This document shows positions 35,251-46,607 of a stretch of DNA of 64,000 bases, in pieces; position 1 is the stretch's first letter, and every line of letters starts with the position of its first letter. The stretch is from assembly GCF_001411555.2 (NCBI RefSeq), contig NC_049905.1, positions 8,833,053-8,897,052 on the forward strand, in the 5' to 3' direction. The DNA comes from Juglans regia (lineage: Eukaryota; Streptophyta; Magnoliopsida; Fagales; Juglandaceae). A program made the translations under genes and the position numbers. The notes under the pieces are model-generated. The model saw only the letters and a program-made list of their open reading frames with translations, did no database searches and was not told the DNA's origin.

Positions 35251-37398
35251 ATGTCTTCCTCTACTCCCTCAGGTTTTAGTGATAGATGTCTTACCACTAC
35301 CGAGCCTACCCCAACACCTAATCCTACACCCAGTACTAACCCTACGGACCCTAGTCCTAACCCCACAGAACCTTTCCCTACCCCCAAGCCCACATAAAGC
35401 AAGAAATTTGTTTCCATAGTTTGGTCTTACTTTACCAAACTAGAGGGTGGTTACCCCAATAACCCCCAAGCAAAGTGTAACTACTGTGGTAAACTTTATA
35501 GATGTCACTATAAGAAACATGGTACATCACAATTAAAGGTGCCCTTATAAGAACAATGCAAGAAGAGTTTAATATAGAGATCCTTACAAGAGAAGAATCA
35601 ATTTAGACTAAAAATTGGACTAAAAAAAAAAGGCAAATGGAAGTAGTGGGGGTTCTACATTGAAGGGGTATACTAAGTATGACCTCGATAAATGTAGAAT
35701 AAAGTTAGCTCGTATGGTCATCATGGATGAGCTATCTTTTCAGTTTGTGGAGGGAATAGGGTTCCAAAAATATTCCAGTTGCTTGGAACCTAAGTTTAAT
35801 ATTCATTATTGCTACACTGTGGCAAATGATATTAAAAAAATATTACCAAAAGGAGAATGAATTGTTGAGGGGCTAATTAGCAGGTCAAGTTGTTTGCCCC
35901 ATTACCGATACTTGGACATCCGTCCAAAATTTTAATTACATGTCTTTGACTGTGTATTTCATTGATTATGATCGGACACTGCATAAGAAAATTATGAAGT
36001 TTTGTCTAATTTCTAATCATAAGGGTGAGATGATTGGAAAGGCCTTAGAGGCAGCAATAAAGGATTGAGGGTTAGCACGGGTTTCGACGATTACAGTTGA
36101 TAATACCTTATCTAACAATGTCGCATTAGGATATCTTAAAACCTATCTTAGAGAAGCGAATAAGACAATCTTGGGTGGTGATTATTTGCATGTTATATGT
36201 GTGGCACATATTTTGAATTTAATTGCATCTGATGGCTTGAAAGATGTTGATAACTCAGTTGCACGAGTCAGAATGACTATGAGATTTGTGAGATCTTCTC
36301 CTGCTAGATTGGAGAAATTCAAAATTGCTGCAAGGAATGCGGGCATAACATCCAAGAAAGGCCTTTATACTGATGTTCCTACAAGATGGAACTCAACATT
36401 CTTGATGTTGGAAGTGGCCCAAGAATATAAGGTAACTTTTGAATTATTGGGTGATAAAGACGTCAATATGTCAGATATTTTGATGAGCACGAGGGATTAG
36501 GAAAGCCTATTAATGATGATTGGGAGGTGGTTGCTATCTTTGTATATTTTTTAAGACTTTTCTACGATGTGACATTGAAAATATCTGATTCTTTTTACCC
36601 TACATCCAATGAGTTCACTTAAAAAATATGTAGGTTAAAAGAAGAATTGGATGAGATGTGTATGAGTGACCATACTAGGATGCGAGAGATGACATTGATG
36701 ATACGGGTCAAATATGACAAGATTGGGGTGATTTGAATAGGCAAAATCTTTTGTTATATTTGGTTGTTGTTCATGAACCCCAACTCAAGATTGATGGCAT
36801 GGTATATGGTTTGGGACTTGTGCACGAGGCCGCATGGACTGAGCTTATTGGGGGCATGGTTAGAGACACCCTTGATAGATTTTTTGATGAGTGTGTGGTG
36901 ATTAGGGGTGGTAGCGCACCTACACCTACACCTACACCTACACCTACCCCAGCAACTCCTCCAGAAGTCGAGGTGGGGGAAAAGCGTAGGTTGGTGTGGA
37001 CCCAAAGCCACTCACAGAAACCCCAACTAGTATATCAATCTACAGAGGCGAAGTTGGAGGTAGACCGATATTTGGCAAGGGATCTTCTCCCATATACGGA
37101 AGGATTTGATATATTAATTTGGTGGACGACCAATGCCGTGAAATATTTCATTTCTAGAGAGATAGCCCGCAATATTTTGGTCATCCCTATTAGTATCGTA
37201 GCCTCAAAGTCGGCCTTTAGTACTAGAGGGTGCATATTGGATCAATTACGGAGGTTTTTGTCCCATACCACTGTGGAGGCATTGATTTGCACGCAGAATT
37301 GGATCAAAGGGACTCAAATTCATATTCCGGATGTTCTTGACTTTAATGAGGCTGACGGGGTAGATGGTGGTGATCAGCCTGGATCTAGTAATCATTGA
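35251..37398 (+). pseudogene. hAT-superfamily (RICESLEEPER-like, zf-BED) transposase, broken
   Basis: The ATG at 35,251 opens an N-terminus rich in Thr-Pro-Asn repeats, broken by TAA at about 35,396. A BED zinc finger follows (KCNYCGKLYRCHYKKHGTS). Then come KYDLDKCRIKLARMVIMDEL, the TDTWTSVQNFNYMSLTVYF segment of the RNase H-like fold, and GGDYLHVICVAHILNLIASD (36,171 onward) with the PTRWNSTFLMLE motif. The C-terminal hAT dimerisation domain is at 37,060-37,310 (VDRYLARDLLPYTEGFDILI, WWTTNAVKYF, then IPISIVASKSAFSTRG). The long C-terminal frame runs 36,733-37,398. Internal stops and frame changes (for example near 35,545, 36,067 and 36,498) inactivate it. The family protein cuts and pastes hAT elements. 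An in-frame (ACACCT)n run at about 36,919-36,948 gives a Pro-Thr tract before the dimerisation domain. Confidence 0.85.
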
Positions 37399-38384
37399 TT
37401 TCATTTTATTATTTTGATTTATTTTATTTATATTCATTTCATCGGTATTAATTTCAAATTTAATTATTGTAGTCATACATGATGCAATCTCTACCTTTGT
37501 TGTAGTATGACTTCATCATATTGGACTCTGACCCACCATTACCATTTGCAATAGGTTTGTACAATTTGTATTATCCCTTAATTTTTTTTATTTATATAAT
37601 TTTTGGTATTTAATTGTTTTTATAATCTTACAGTCATATGCGCACATCGAGTCTCAATCCTAATTCCAAGCAAAAATTCAAATGATATATTCTCAATGTC
37701 GCATCTTGATCTCCATCTCATCTTGGTTATTCAAATTTTAATTTGTAATTTTTACTTTTGTTTCTTGTTTATAATTCTAATTTATCTTGCTATTCCATTG
37801 TTAATGTTTCAGATTTTACGATCTCACGAGTCACAGCAAGCAGCACTAAATTCTATTTCCACACTTGGGCACCCACCCCAAATGTCAAAGTCAAAATTAA
37901 AACATCTCACTTTTATCATTTATGCTCAATTATATTTAAATTTTGCATATTTAGTTCTTTGTAATGTTGATACAATGTCCATTTTATGTTTGTAATTTTG
38001 TAATTATTTTCTCTTAATTTGTATTATTGTAATAGTTTAGTTATTATAGTTTTATTATAAATTCTATTATTGTAAATTGTAATAGCTTGGGAGTTCAGAC
38101 TTTAGAGTATAAGTAGTACATCATTTTCTCTTAATTTATAATTTTTTTTATTGTAAATTCAATGCTTGTTTATTGCTATTTATTTATTTATTATTATTTT
38201 TTTTTGTTTATTGTTGGGCCAAAAATGGCCCATTCCAGTGTTTCAGAAACCACTTCTGGGCCCATGGCCCATTTGGGGGTGCTGGGGGGAGGGGGGCGGG
38301 CGGATAGGGTGTCTGACCCCACACCATGGAACTTGGACGGGTACCCTGCCCCTTGCCCCGCATGGGATGAGGAGGGGGTGTCCC
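37399..38384. other. hAT 3' flank ending in a GC-rich subterminal block
   Basis: AT-rich DNA to about 38,210. A G/C-rich block at 38,215-38,390 then has GGGCCCATGGCCCATTTGGG, GGGGCGGGCGG and CCCCTTGCCCCGCATGGG. Similar GC-rich ends are common in plant hAT elements of this type. The next bases are gypsy gag sequence, so 38,385-38,400 looks like an element junction. Confidence 0.4.
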
Positions 38385-41300
38385 CTACATGGCAGAGCTA
38401 GCAAGGAGAACTCTCACAACATTGCAAAAGTTCATGAATAAGGTGGATGGTTTCGCCAATGTCGAGGACACACTTCGAGCCCTAACTGCCTTGAGGAAAA
38501 CAGAATTGGAGCAAGCCGACAAGAAGTTCAACACATAAGAGCGTGCAAAAGCCCCTAAAAAACTCAAAAGGGGGCAGCGAGATGGGAGACGGGATGAGAC
38601 CCTCCCTCAAGGGAAAAGATGCCAGACACCACGGTCCAGCCTAAACGTGCAAGAAGAAAGCAAACCAAATGCCCGAGAAGCTAACAACCACGACTAGGCT
38701 ACCTGTCATTTTTGCAACTACCATCAGATTGAAACCAAAACACCGAGGACTGTTACACCCTTAAGAGGAAAATAGATGAGTTGGAGCACCTTACCACCAA
38801 GTATGCAATGGACCAAAGGAGGGAGTTAAAGCTGGGTCACGGAAGGCCCGAGGGCCGAGAAGGAGCAAGAGCCCCAAAAGGCAGAGGACGAAGCGAGAAC
38901 TTGAACGGAACCCCCTGCACAGCCAAACCCCAGCTCGTGGAACTAGCCCCTTGGGGAGATTCAAACCATAGCTGAGGGTTTAGCTAGGGGTAGCCCCACC
39001 TCATCCAGCAGAAAAGTGTAAGAGGGCGTGCTATGAAGAAGTGTACTCTGCAAAGAGACCCCCCACCAAACAAAGGAAGAGCTCAACAACAATGATCATC
39101 TCCTTAGGCGACAATGACAAAGGAGGGGTCTTGTACCCCCATGACGACACGCTTGTATTGACCATGCTTGTCACCAACTTCATGACCCAAAGAATCCTAA
39201 TCGACATTGGTAGCTCAGTAGATATCCTTTTTTGGGAGACCTTCACCAAGATGGGGATCGATCCCAACCCCCTGCGACCCACTTCCATGCCGTTCAAATG
39301 GTTCTTAGGGGATATCGTCCAGCCAATGGGAACACAATCGCCTTGCCGACCTTGGCCGACAAAGCCCCTAACATGACCTCAACAATGTCCAATTTCTTGG
39401 TGGTAAAAGCCCCTTCATCCAACAATTCCACATTAGGGCGAGCCACCCTAAATAGTCTAAAGGCAATGATATCAACTTACCACCTAAAAATGAAATTCCC
39501 AACGGCAACTGACGTAGGAGAAGTTTGGGGCGAGCAAGTACTAGTGCGAGAGTGCTATATATAGGAGCTGAAGATTGGGGCAGGGGAGGTTCGCACATTC
39601 GAAGGCCCGACCTACGGAACCGATCAACCATCCCCTCCAGAGTTGTCTGCAAAGAAGAAGAAGTCAAGGATAAGCAACCTTTTAGGCAGGCAGACCCGAG
39701 TGAGCTGTTAGAACTAGTTGCCCTAGACCCAAGCCACCCTGAGGACATGGTTAGACTAGGACCAAGATGGACCAGAAATAAGGCAGGCGATGAAACAACT
39801 CCTGAACAAACACTTGGATTTGTTTGGTTGGAGCCACAATGACATGCCCGGGATAGACAATGCGATAATTGAGCACCACTTCTATGTGGATTCTGATATA
39901 AAAGAAGGTTGGGCTAAAATGCCAAAGTAGTGCGGAGAAATGCACTGCCAAAACCAATGAAGTCGAAAACCTTCTAACCATGAGGTGCATCCGAGAAGCA
40001 CACTACTCGGAATGGTTGTCTAACATAGTATTGGTGAAGAAATCGAATGGAAAGTGAAGAATGTGCATCGACTTCACTGTCCTGAATAAGGTGTTACGAA
40101 CCAGGGACTGCCATGTCATTCAAGCTCAAGAATGCGGGAGCCACCTACCAGAGGTTGGTCAATCGCATGTTCAATATCCAGATAGAGTGCAATATGAAAG
40201 TCTATGCATATGATCTAGTGCCCTAACAGCATTTGGCAGCCTTACGCGTGGCCTTCGTGGTGCTACGACGGTACTAGATGAAGCTCAGCCAAGTAAGCTT
40301 TTTGTGTAGAGTCTGGGAAGTGTTTGGGTTTCATGGTGTCGGAGAGAGGAATAGAAGCGAACCCCAAAAAGGTGAAAGCCATAATGGACATGTCCTCACC
40401 TCGAAATGTAAATGAAGTGCAGCGATTAGCCAAGCGAGTAGCATCCCTCAACCGATTCATTTTTTGGTCAAAAGAAAAGTGCTTGCCGTTCTTCAAGGTG
40501 TTATGAAAAGCGTAGACCTATGAGCCTGTACCTGTCTATCTCCCTGCATACTGTCTTTGGGGCCTTGGTATGGGACATGAAGGGCTCACAAAACCCGATG
40601 TGCTACACAAGACTAGCCTTCCAGGGAGTAGAGGCGAAGTACCTTTGGAAAGACATGCTAGATTTTGCACTGGTATTGACTACCGGGCAACTGAGACCAT
40701 ATTTCTAAGCCCACCCGATCAAAGTTTCGATAGAAGAATCTCTAAAGAAAGATCTTGCAGCGACCAAACATCTCAGGCAGTTTGATGAATTGGGCAATCG
40801 AATTGAGTGAATCTGACATCGACCATCTCCCCCAAAATGCGATAAAGGGACAGGTACTGGCTAACTTTGTTGCAGAATTCACTGGCTTTCCTGAAGAAAC
40901 CCGAAATGCACCTGTGGTGAAGCTCTGGAAAATCTTCTTTGATGGCTCGTCTTTCCAGGCTAGCGAGGGAGTAGGGGTGTACATATCATCATTGATAATT
41001 GGGAATAACACAACTACGAGATCAAGCTGGCATTCAAAACTACCAACAACGAGGAAGAATGTGAAGCACTACTAGCCAGGCTAGCAGTTGCTTAGTCACT
41101 AGGGGCTACCGAAGTGGAAATAACAGCTAACTCCCAAGTAGTTGTCAACCAGGTCCTGGGAGAATTAGCCACAAAGGGCGAGAAGCTGAAGAAATACTTG
41201 TAATTGTTGTGGGAAAACCACAACCATTTTCGGTATTTTCATATTCAATAAGTGCCGAGGGGAGAGAACCAAAAAGCCAACAAGTTAGCACAGGCTACCT

Positions 41301-41990
41301 CGGGGCAGGAGGACTCTTCCCTAGCACAGGCTACCTCGAGGCAGGAGGACTCTTCCCTACCAGAACAGACGGTCACTAGAACGATTGATGTGCCCATCGA
41401 GGGAATCGAAGTCTCAAAAGTAAGGCCAAGGGCACCTGAATAGCACTGGAGGTGATAAAATACCTGAATGCGAACGAACTCCCTAACAAGATAAATGGGG
41501 TTCTATAAAGGCGAGGCTACTCGACACCCCTCTAGAGGTGCGTCTCATTGGAAGAAGCGCAATACATATTGGCCGAGATACATGAGGGGGATTGCGAGAA
41601 TCATTCTGACGGGAGGACTTAGCCATAAAGGTGGTAAGAGCAAGATACTACCGGTCACACGCCCTCAAAGAAATGGAAGAATTTGTCCGAAAGTGCCCAA
41701 AGTGCCAACTATATGCTCCAGTTCCTCATTGCCCGACAAAAGAGCTAACGTTAATCATCTCACCTTGGTCATTCGCATAGTGAGGGATTGACTTGGTTGA
41801 ACCCTTGCCCCTGAGTAAGGGAGACGTAAGCTTTGTAGTTGTCGCCATGGATTACTTCACCAAATGGGTAGAGGCAGAAGCCCTGACAACAATCACAGCA
41901 AACAACATCACTCGATTCATATGGAAGGCTATGGTTTGCAGGTTTGGAATCCCTGTAGCATAATCTCAGACAATGGACAATAGTTTGACT
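38385..41990 (+). pseudogene. Ty3/gypsy retrotransposon polyprotein, broken (copy 1)
   Basis: Remnants follow gag-pol order. The gag end (TLTTLQKFMNKVDGFANVED, at about 38,410-38,470) matches the second gypsy copy's ILREFMDRVDEFVNVEDTLQ. A zinc-knuckle-like stretch follows near 38,700. The aspartic protease is at 39,041-39,376 with LIDIGSSVDILF. Reverse transcriptase pieces are at 39,845-40,500 (MCIDFTVLNKV, then FKLKNAGATYQRLVNRMF). RNase H is at 40,520-41,240 (FFDGSSFQASEGVGVYI; NNEEECEALLARL), and the integrase core at 41,810-41,975 (VVVAMDYFTKWVEAEALTTI). Frames shift repeatedly and stops are frequent. Motif A of reverse transcriptase (FMDAYSGYN-type) is missing and the YVDD box reads VYAYDLVP. 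No LTRs are visible. The 5' side joins hAT DNA and the 3' side stops in integrase. Confidence 0.85.
41287..41358 (+). repeat. 36-bp in-frame tandem duplication in gypsy RNase H/integrase linker
   Basis: Two copies of a 36-bp unit (41,287-41,322 and 41,323-41,358) differ at one base. They encode AQATSGQEDSSL and AQATSRQEDSSL. Confidence 0.9.
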
Positions 41991-42150
41991 TGAACCCCAA
42001 TCTTGATTGGTGTCGAAATTGCATACCTTCTTTATGCAAAGCCAGTAAGAAGTTAAGCGATCCTTCTTTATCTAGAAGTATCTTTCTTATTTATATTATT
42101 TTTTATTATTTAAAAATAGTGAGAGAATGTTGGTATTTTTTAATAGGAAA

Positions 42151-43180
42151 ACTCTATTGGTAGTCAAATTCGCACACCCCTGATGACATGGAATGAATTT
42201 AATGAAACGGTGTGGATTGCGCTTTAGGTGAGAGACAAAAAATTGAAATGCTGCGAGTTGCTTTTGGCAAATTCCTTCTTTCCCAACCCTTCTCCTTCCT
42301 CCCCAACCCTTCTCCTTCTTCCCTATTCCCCCATAAGCTATTCTCCTTCGTCCCATTCCCCATTCCCCCAGTAGCTTCTGTAAGTTAAAAATTGCTCTCT
42401 CTCTCTCTCATCAACGAGACCCACAATTCCAGCAATTAAACAGAGAAAGATGTTAAAAACCCATATCTAGTAATTTCCAACAATTAGAAGTAGAGCTTCT
42501 CTCCCCTACCTCTTCGCAATCCCTAATCTTCAAGCCTCTCAATGTTTTCAAAAACTCCGAAACACCATCAAAACAATTACTCTCATTCTTCTTCCTCATC
42601 AAAATTGATGGCTTTCACGCTTGTTTGAAGCTTCATTGCTCTCTCTATACCTTTATTCTCGATAAAGGGAAAAAAAAAGGCTAAGTGCTTCAATTATGCA
42701 GAAAACATTTTATATTATATAGAAATGAAAAAAGAACTTTCGTTGAAGTAGGAAAAGATGGTCGTTTTGTCTATCTAAGTTAAAACACATAATTATGGGC
42801 AAAATCTTGCTCCAGTCTGGGTTTTGATAAAAAAAAAAAATGCATGATAAAAAGAATTGACTTTTGATGCTTGGACTTACTGGGTTGAGAGTACTGTGCT
42901 CTTTAAAACTCTTCTCAAGAAAAGCATATTTCTCTTTGGTGAGTCTGAGTTTCTTCCTAGTCGACTCATTTTCATCATCATCGCTGGCTCTTAAGTCTCA
43001 ACCTCTAAATTTCTCTTCATTTGTCCACCATTCCTAACACATAAATCCATTTGAAACGATGAAATTGTACTGTTTGGAGAGGATCTCCTTAATTCAGCTT
43101 ATTTTTATTTTTTTCTTCAAATTTACTAAATTACCCTGCCAGGTCAGCCAGGGGTGTGCGAATTCGACTACCCATAGCAG
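42151..43180. mobile_element. Mutator-like non-autonomous element with long TIRs
   Basis: Left end 42,151-42,182 reads ACTCTATTGGTAGTCAAATT then CGCACACCCCTG. Right end 43,149-43,180, inverted, reads CTGCTATGGGTAGTCGAATT then CGCACACCCCTG. Weaker pairing continues outward for about 20 bp on each side. The interior of about 970 bp has no transposase. It contains CT-rich blocks (CCCAACCCTTCTCCTT repeats, a (CT)n run near 42,390) and leader-like sequence, so it may be a Pack-MULE carrying a host 5' region. I could not define a 9-bp target duplication. Confidence 0.65.
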
Positions 43181-43419
43181 AATTATTTTAATAAATAATA
43201 TTTTTTAATAACGTTTCCTTTTACTATTGTTTTTTTTTACTAAATTACCGTTCCTTTTACCGTTGCTTATACGTTTTAGTTTTCTCTCTTGAATTATCAC
43301 TTAATTAACTTCTTACTGGCTCTTTGTTAATAGTTATAATTGGCTGCCGTTAGTTCCCTTGATGGCCTATTTTGCCGTTTCCTTTGCAAAACGTCAACTT
43401 TTCTTCAACTTATGTTTAA

Positions 43420-43590
43420 GAAATGATAGTTACAGTTGTGAGTATGCATGTGCTGTACAATCATTTTGAAAAAAGTTGAATAAATACAGAACTCACATAA
43501 AAAAAATTAATTTTTTATTAATAGACTCTACTCTTTTTCAAAGCGATTGTATGACGTTTACGTACTCTTCGACTGCATGTAACATTACTC
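43420..43590. mobile_element. Hairpin MITE, same family as 10,017-10,150
   Basis: The left arm AAATGATAGTTACAGTTGTG then AGTATGCATGTGCTGTACAA pairs imperfectly over about 50 bp with the right arm ending GTACTCTTCGACTGCATGTA then ACATTACTC. The left arm is shared with the element at 10,017. There is no ORF. Confidence 0.6.
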
Positions 43591-45140
43591 TTTATGTTTT
43601 CATTGATTGCACATTTGCCGGATGAAAAATGACTATTTTTTATTTGAATGGTTGAACTTTTTGACATAGTGTGGCGTCTGTCTAGTGTCGATTTTCCATT
43701 TGAGTGTGGTGTTGTCTTTCTATGCAATATATATAGAGAAAAATTGGTAAAGATAAAAAAAAATAAAAATAAAAAGGTTTGTATCTAAATAATTTTGAAA
43801 GTATTTCTAGATAAAAGAAATGTGTTCTTTTGGTGGAGTTTTAATCATAACCACTTGTGTAGAGTTGGTTTGGACTATACGATGATCAGTTGAGTTGTTG
43901 TATCTTGAAAGATTTAAGTTAAAAGGAGTTCTCCTGTACCGGTTAATCTAAGACTGTATATACCGGAAAGGATTTGAATCTCCTTAAAGAGAGCGAGATT
44001 TCTATGTCTCAGTCAAAACTGATTTCGTTTGAATGTTAATTTTCTTATAATTTTTATTATATTATTGTGTATTTCACTAACAAGTACAAATTAAATACAT
44101 GATATATCCATGATGGTCTTCAATTAAAATATCCACTTGGCCTCTCAGCACACTAGCTAACAATAACAACAAGAGAAATAAAAATAAAATAAAAATAAAA
44201 ATAAAAAAGATGAAAACTACGTCACATCAAATTGGTGCTTGTTCTTAATAACTTTTTAGGAAATCATATTTACACAACTATACTAGTGATAACTGTTGTG
44301 ATTTTATTTGTATCGGTAAAAGATATATATAATATACAAATAGAATAGCGATAATCTTGATCGATAGGTTTGGAAAGACAGAATAATAGAGCCCAACTGT
44401 TTAATACTAATTAATTTGACCAGTACTTGTTCAATTAGACATTTGGAGAGGAAATAGTGCCGTGTGCCCTCGATTTTTGCACACATCAATGTTGTGATTT
44501 TATTTCCCTTGTAATCATGTCTGTGATTTATATATATATATATATATATATATTAGAGACATTTATTTTGAAGAAGGTATTAGGACTTAGGGATGCAGCC
44601 CCATGGCTAGCTGCCTACCCCATTAGCCGGTCTAGGAATATAGGTTAAATTACACTATGTTTTTGAAGGAAAATGATAATTTATACACTCTCAACTGCTT
44701 TTAAAAAAAAAAAAAAAAAAGATAATTAAGGAGAACTTGAAATCCATTAATTTTGCATGAGAGATCTCAGTATTCTTTTTAAAAGAAGAATGCGGGACTT
44801 AAACTCTATATAATTACTGATGACTTGTGTATCATCAAAGAGATCGGCCCAGATCATCTGCATAGCTTAAAGCCTTAAATTACCTTAAGTAGGTGTAAGC
44901 GGTCCGTATTGTTTGATTTAACATTGATCGACAAGAAAATTAAGTGGCACACAATTGATCAGTTTGTTGAAGTTTCTTTTTCCCACTTACATTCTTATGT
45001 ACATTCGTACGAGTAAATACAATAGGTCGGTGTTTTTGCTAAAGAAAAATTCTATTTATCAGCCTACACTACGTACGTACGTACCTCTTTCTATTTATCA
45101 GCCATTAACTCATGCACACTATTCACGTACGCAGTCTCAG
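43591..45140. other. Gene-free DNA upstream of second KCS gene
   Basis: AT-rich, with an (AT)n run at about 44,529-44,552 and ACGTACGTACGT at 45,071-45,082. No gene. The distal promoter of the second KCS gene presumably lies in the last few hundred bases. Confidence 0.4.
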
Positions 45141-45144
45141 TTCT

Positions 45145-45150
45145 TATATA
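45145..45150 (+). promoter_or_regulatory. TATA box of second KCS gene
   Basis: TATATA lies 65 bp before the ATG, in TTCTTATATACGAATTCC, homologous to the first gene's TATA region. The leader is about 50 bp shorter because the CT run is absent. Confidence 0.7.
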
Positions 45151-45209
45151 CGAATTCCTTTCCAGTATTCCCATCTAACAAAGGCTGAAAAAACTTCTAG
45201 ATCTCTCTC

Positions 45210-46607
45210 ATGGAGCTTCTAGTTTTCGTCTGTGCTCTCTCTTTGGTCTATTTTCTGTTCATGATATGGAAGTGGGTTGATGCAGAGAGAGATGGAGTGT
45301 GCTACATTTTGGACTACCAATGCCACAAGCCGACCGATGACAGAATGCTAGACACTGAGACCTGCGGGGAGATAATCAAGAGGTCCAAGAATCTTGGTCT
45401 CCATGAGTACAAGTTCCTCCTAAAAGCTATTGTGAGCTCCGGTATTGGAGAGCAGACCTACGCACCAAGGATCATGTTATCAGGCGAGCAAGACAAACCC
45501 ACGTTGCTCGATGGGATCTTGGAGATGGACGAGGTTTTTGAGGATAGCATCGGAAAGCTTTTGTGCAGGTCAGGCATTACTCCCATGGAAATCGATGTTC
45601 TTGTTATTAACGTAGCCATGCTCTCCACCGTCCCTTCTTTAGCTGCTAGGATCATCAACCGTTACAAAATGAGAGATGACATAAAAGTGTTCAATCTCAC
45701 TGCAATGGGGTGCAGTGCAAGCGTTATTTCAATTGACATAGTCAGAAACCTCTTCAAGACCTACAGGAATTTGTTTGCTCTTGTTGTGACTTCTGAATCT
45801 TTGGGTCCGAACTGGTATTCTGGGAATCAAAGGTCGATGATTCTTCCGAACTGTTTGTTCCGGTCCGGTGGGTGTGCAATTCTTCTGACTAACAAAAGGG
45901 CAATGAAACACAGAGCCATGTTCAAGTTGAAGTGCCTTGTTAGGACACACCATGGGGCTAGAGATGAGTCGTATAATTGTTGCATGCAAAAGGAAGATGA
46001 TCAAGGGAATCTAGGGATTTACCTTGGCAAGACTCTCCCAAAAGCTGCTACAAGGGCTCTTGTTCATAACCTAAGAGAGATAGCCCCCAAGATTTTACCA
46101 GCGAGGGAACTGCTTAGATTCATGGTTATGTTAATTGTCCAGAAAATGAGACGAAGCAGCTCCAATATCAAGAGTACCGGGGGAACCAAAGCTGCTGTGA
46201 ACTTTAAGACTTGTGTCGACCATTTTTGCATCCATACTGGTGGAAAGGCAGTCATAGATGGCATTGGGATGAGCCTAAACCTTAGCGAGTATGATCTAGA
46301 GCCGGTCAGGATGACACTGCACCGGTTTGGAAACACTTCGGCAAGCAGTCTTTGGTATGTTTTGGGGTACATGGAGGCCAAGAAAAGGCTGAAAAGGGGT
46401 GATTATGTATTGATGTTAAGCCTTGGTGCTGGCTTCAAATGCAACAGCTGTCTGTGGGAGGTGATGAAGGATTTGAGGGATGGAAATGTGTGGAAAGACT
46501 GCATTGATGGGTACCCACCTGAGTCGTTGGCCAACCCTTTCATGGAGAAGTACAGTTGGATCAACCAGGAGCATGATGCAAGCACCTTCAAGTTCCCAGA
46601 TCAGTAA
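45210..46607 (+). CDS. KCS12: 3-ketoacyl-CoA synthase, KCS12-like (copy 2)
   Basis: A single-exon 465-aa paralog of the gene at 17,577, about 75% identical by hand comparison. It has the same expected role in the endoplasmic reticulum fatty acid elongase. The hydrophobic N-terminal segment is at residues 2-20, the condensing domain at about 25-310 and the C-terminal domain at about 325-415. Catalytic Cys168 (AMGCSAS), His342 (IHTGGKAVIDG) and Asn375 (HRFGNTSASS) are present, with His247, His338 and His371. The residue three before the nucleophile is Ala165 instead of the usual Gly. The protein is 10 aa shorter than copy 1, mainly in the variable loop after residue 311 and near residue 423. 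Copy 2 matches my recollection of Arabidopsis KCS12 slightly better at some sites (EQTYAPR, THHGARDESYNCC), so it may be the more conserved duplicate. Start chosen as the first ATG after the conserved leader motif ATCTCTCTC. Confidence 0.95.
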   Translation: MELLVFVCALSLVYFLFMIWKWVDAERDGVCYILDYQCHKPTDDRMLDTETCGEIIKRSKNLGLHEYKFLLKAIVSSGIGEQTYAPRIMLSGEQDKPTLLDGILEMDEVFEDSIGKLLCRSGITPMEIDVLVINVAMLSTVPSLAARIINRYKMRDDIKVFNLTAMGCSASVISIDIVRNLFKTYRNLFALVVTSESLGPNWYSGNQRSMILPNCLFRSGGCAILLTNKRAMKHRAMFKLKCLVRTHHGARDESYNCCMQKEDDQGNLGIYLGKTLPKAATRALVHNLREIAPKILPARELLRFMVMLIVQKMRRSSSNIKSTGGTKAAVNFKTCVDHFCIHTGGKAVIDGIGMSLNLSEYDLEPVRMTLHRFGNTSASSLWYVLGYMEAKKRLKRGDYVLMLSLGAGFKCNSCLWEVMKDLRDGNVWKDCIDGYPPESLANPFMEKYSWINQEHDASTFKFPDQ

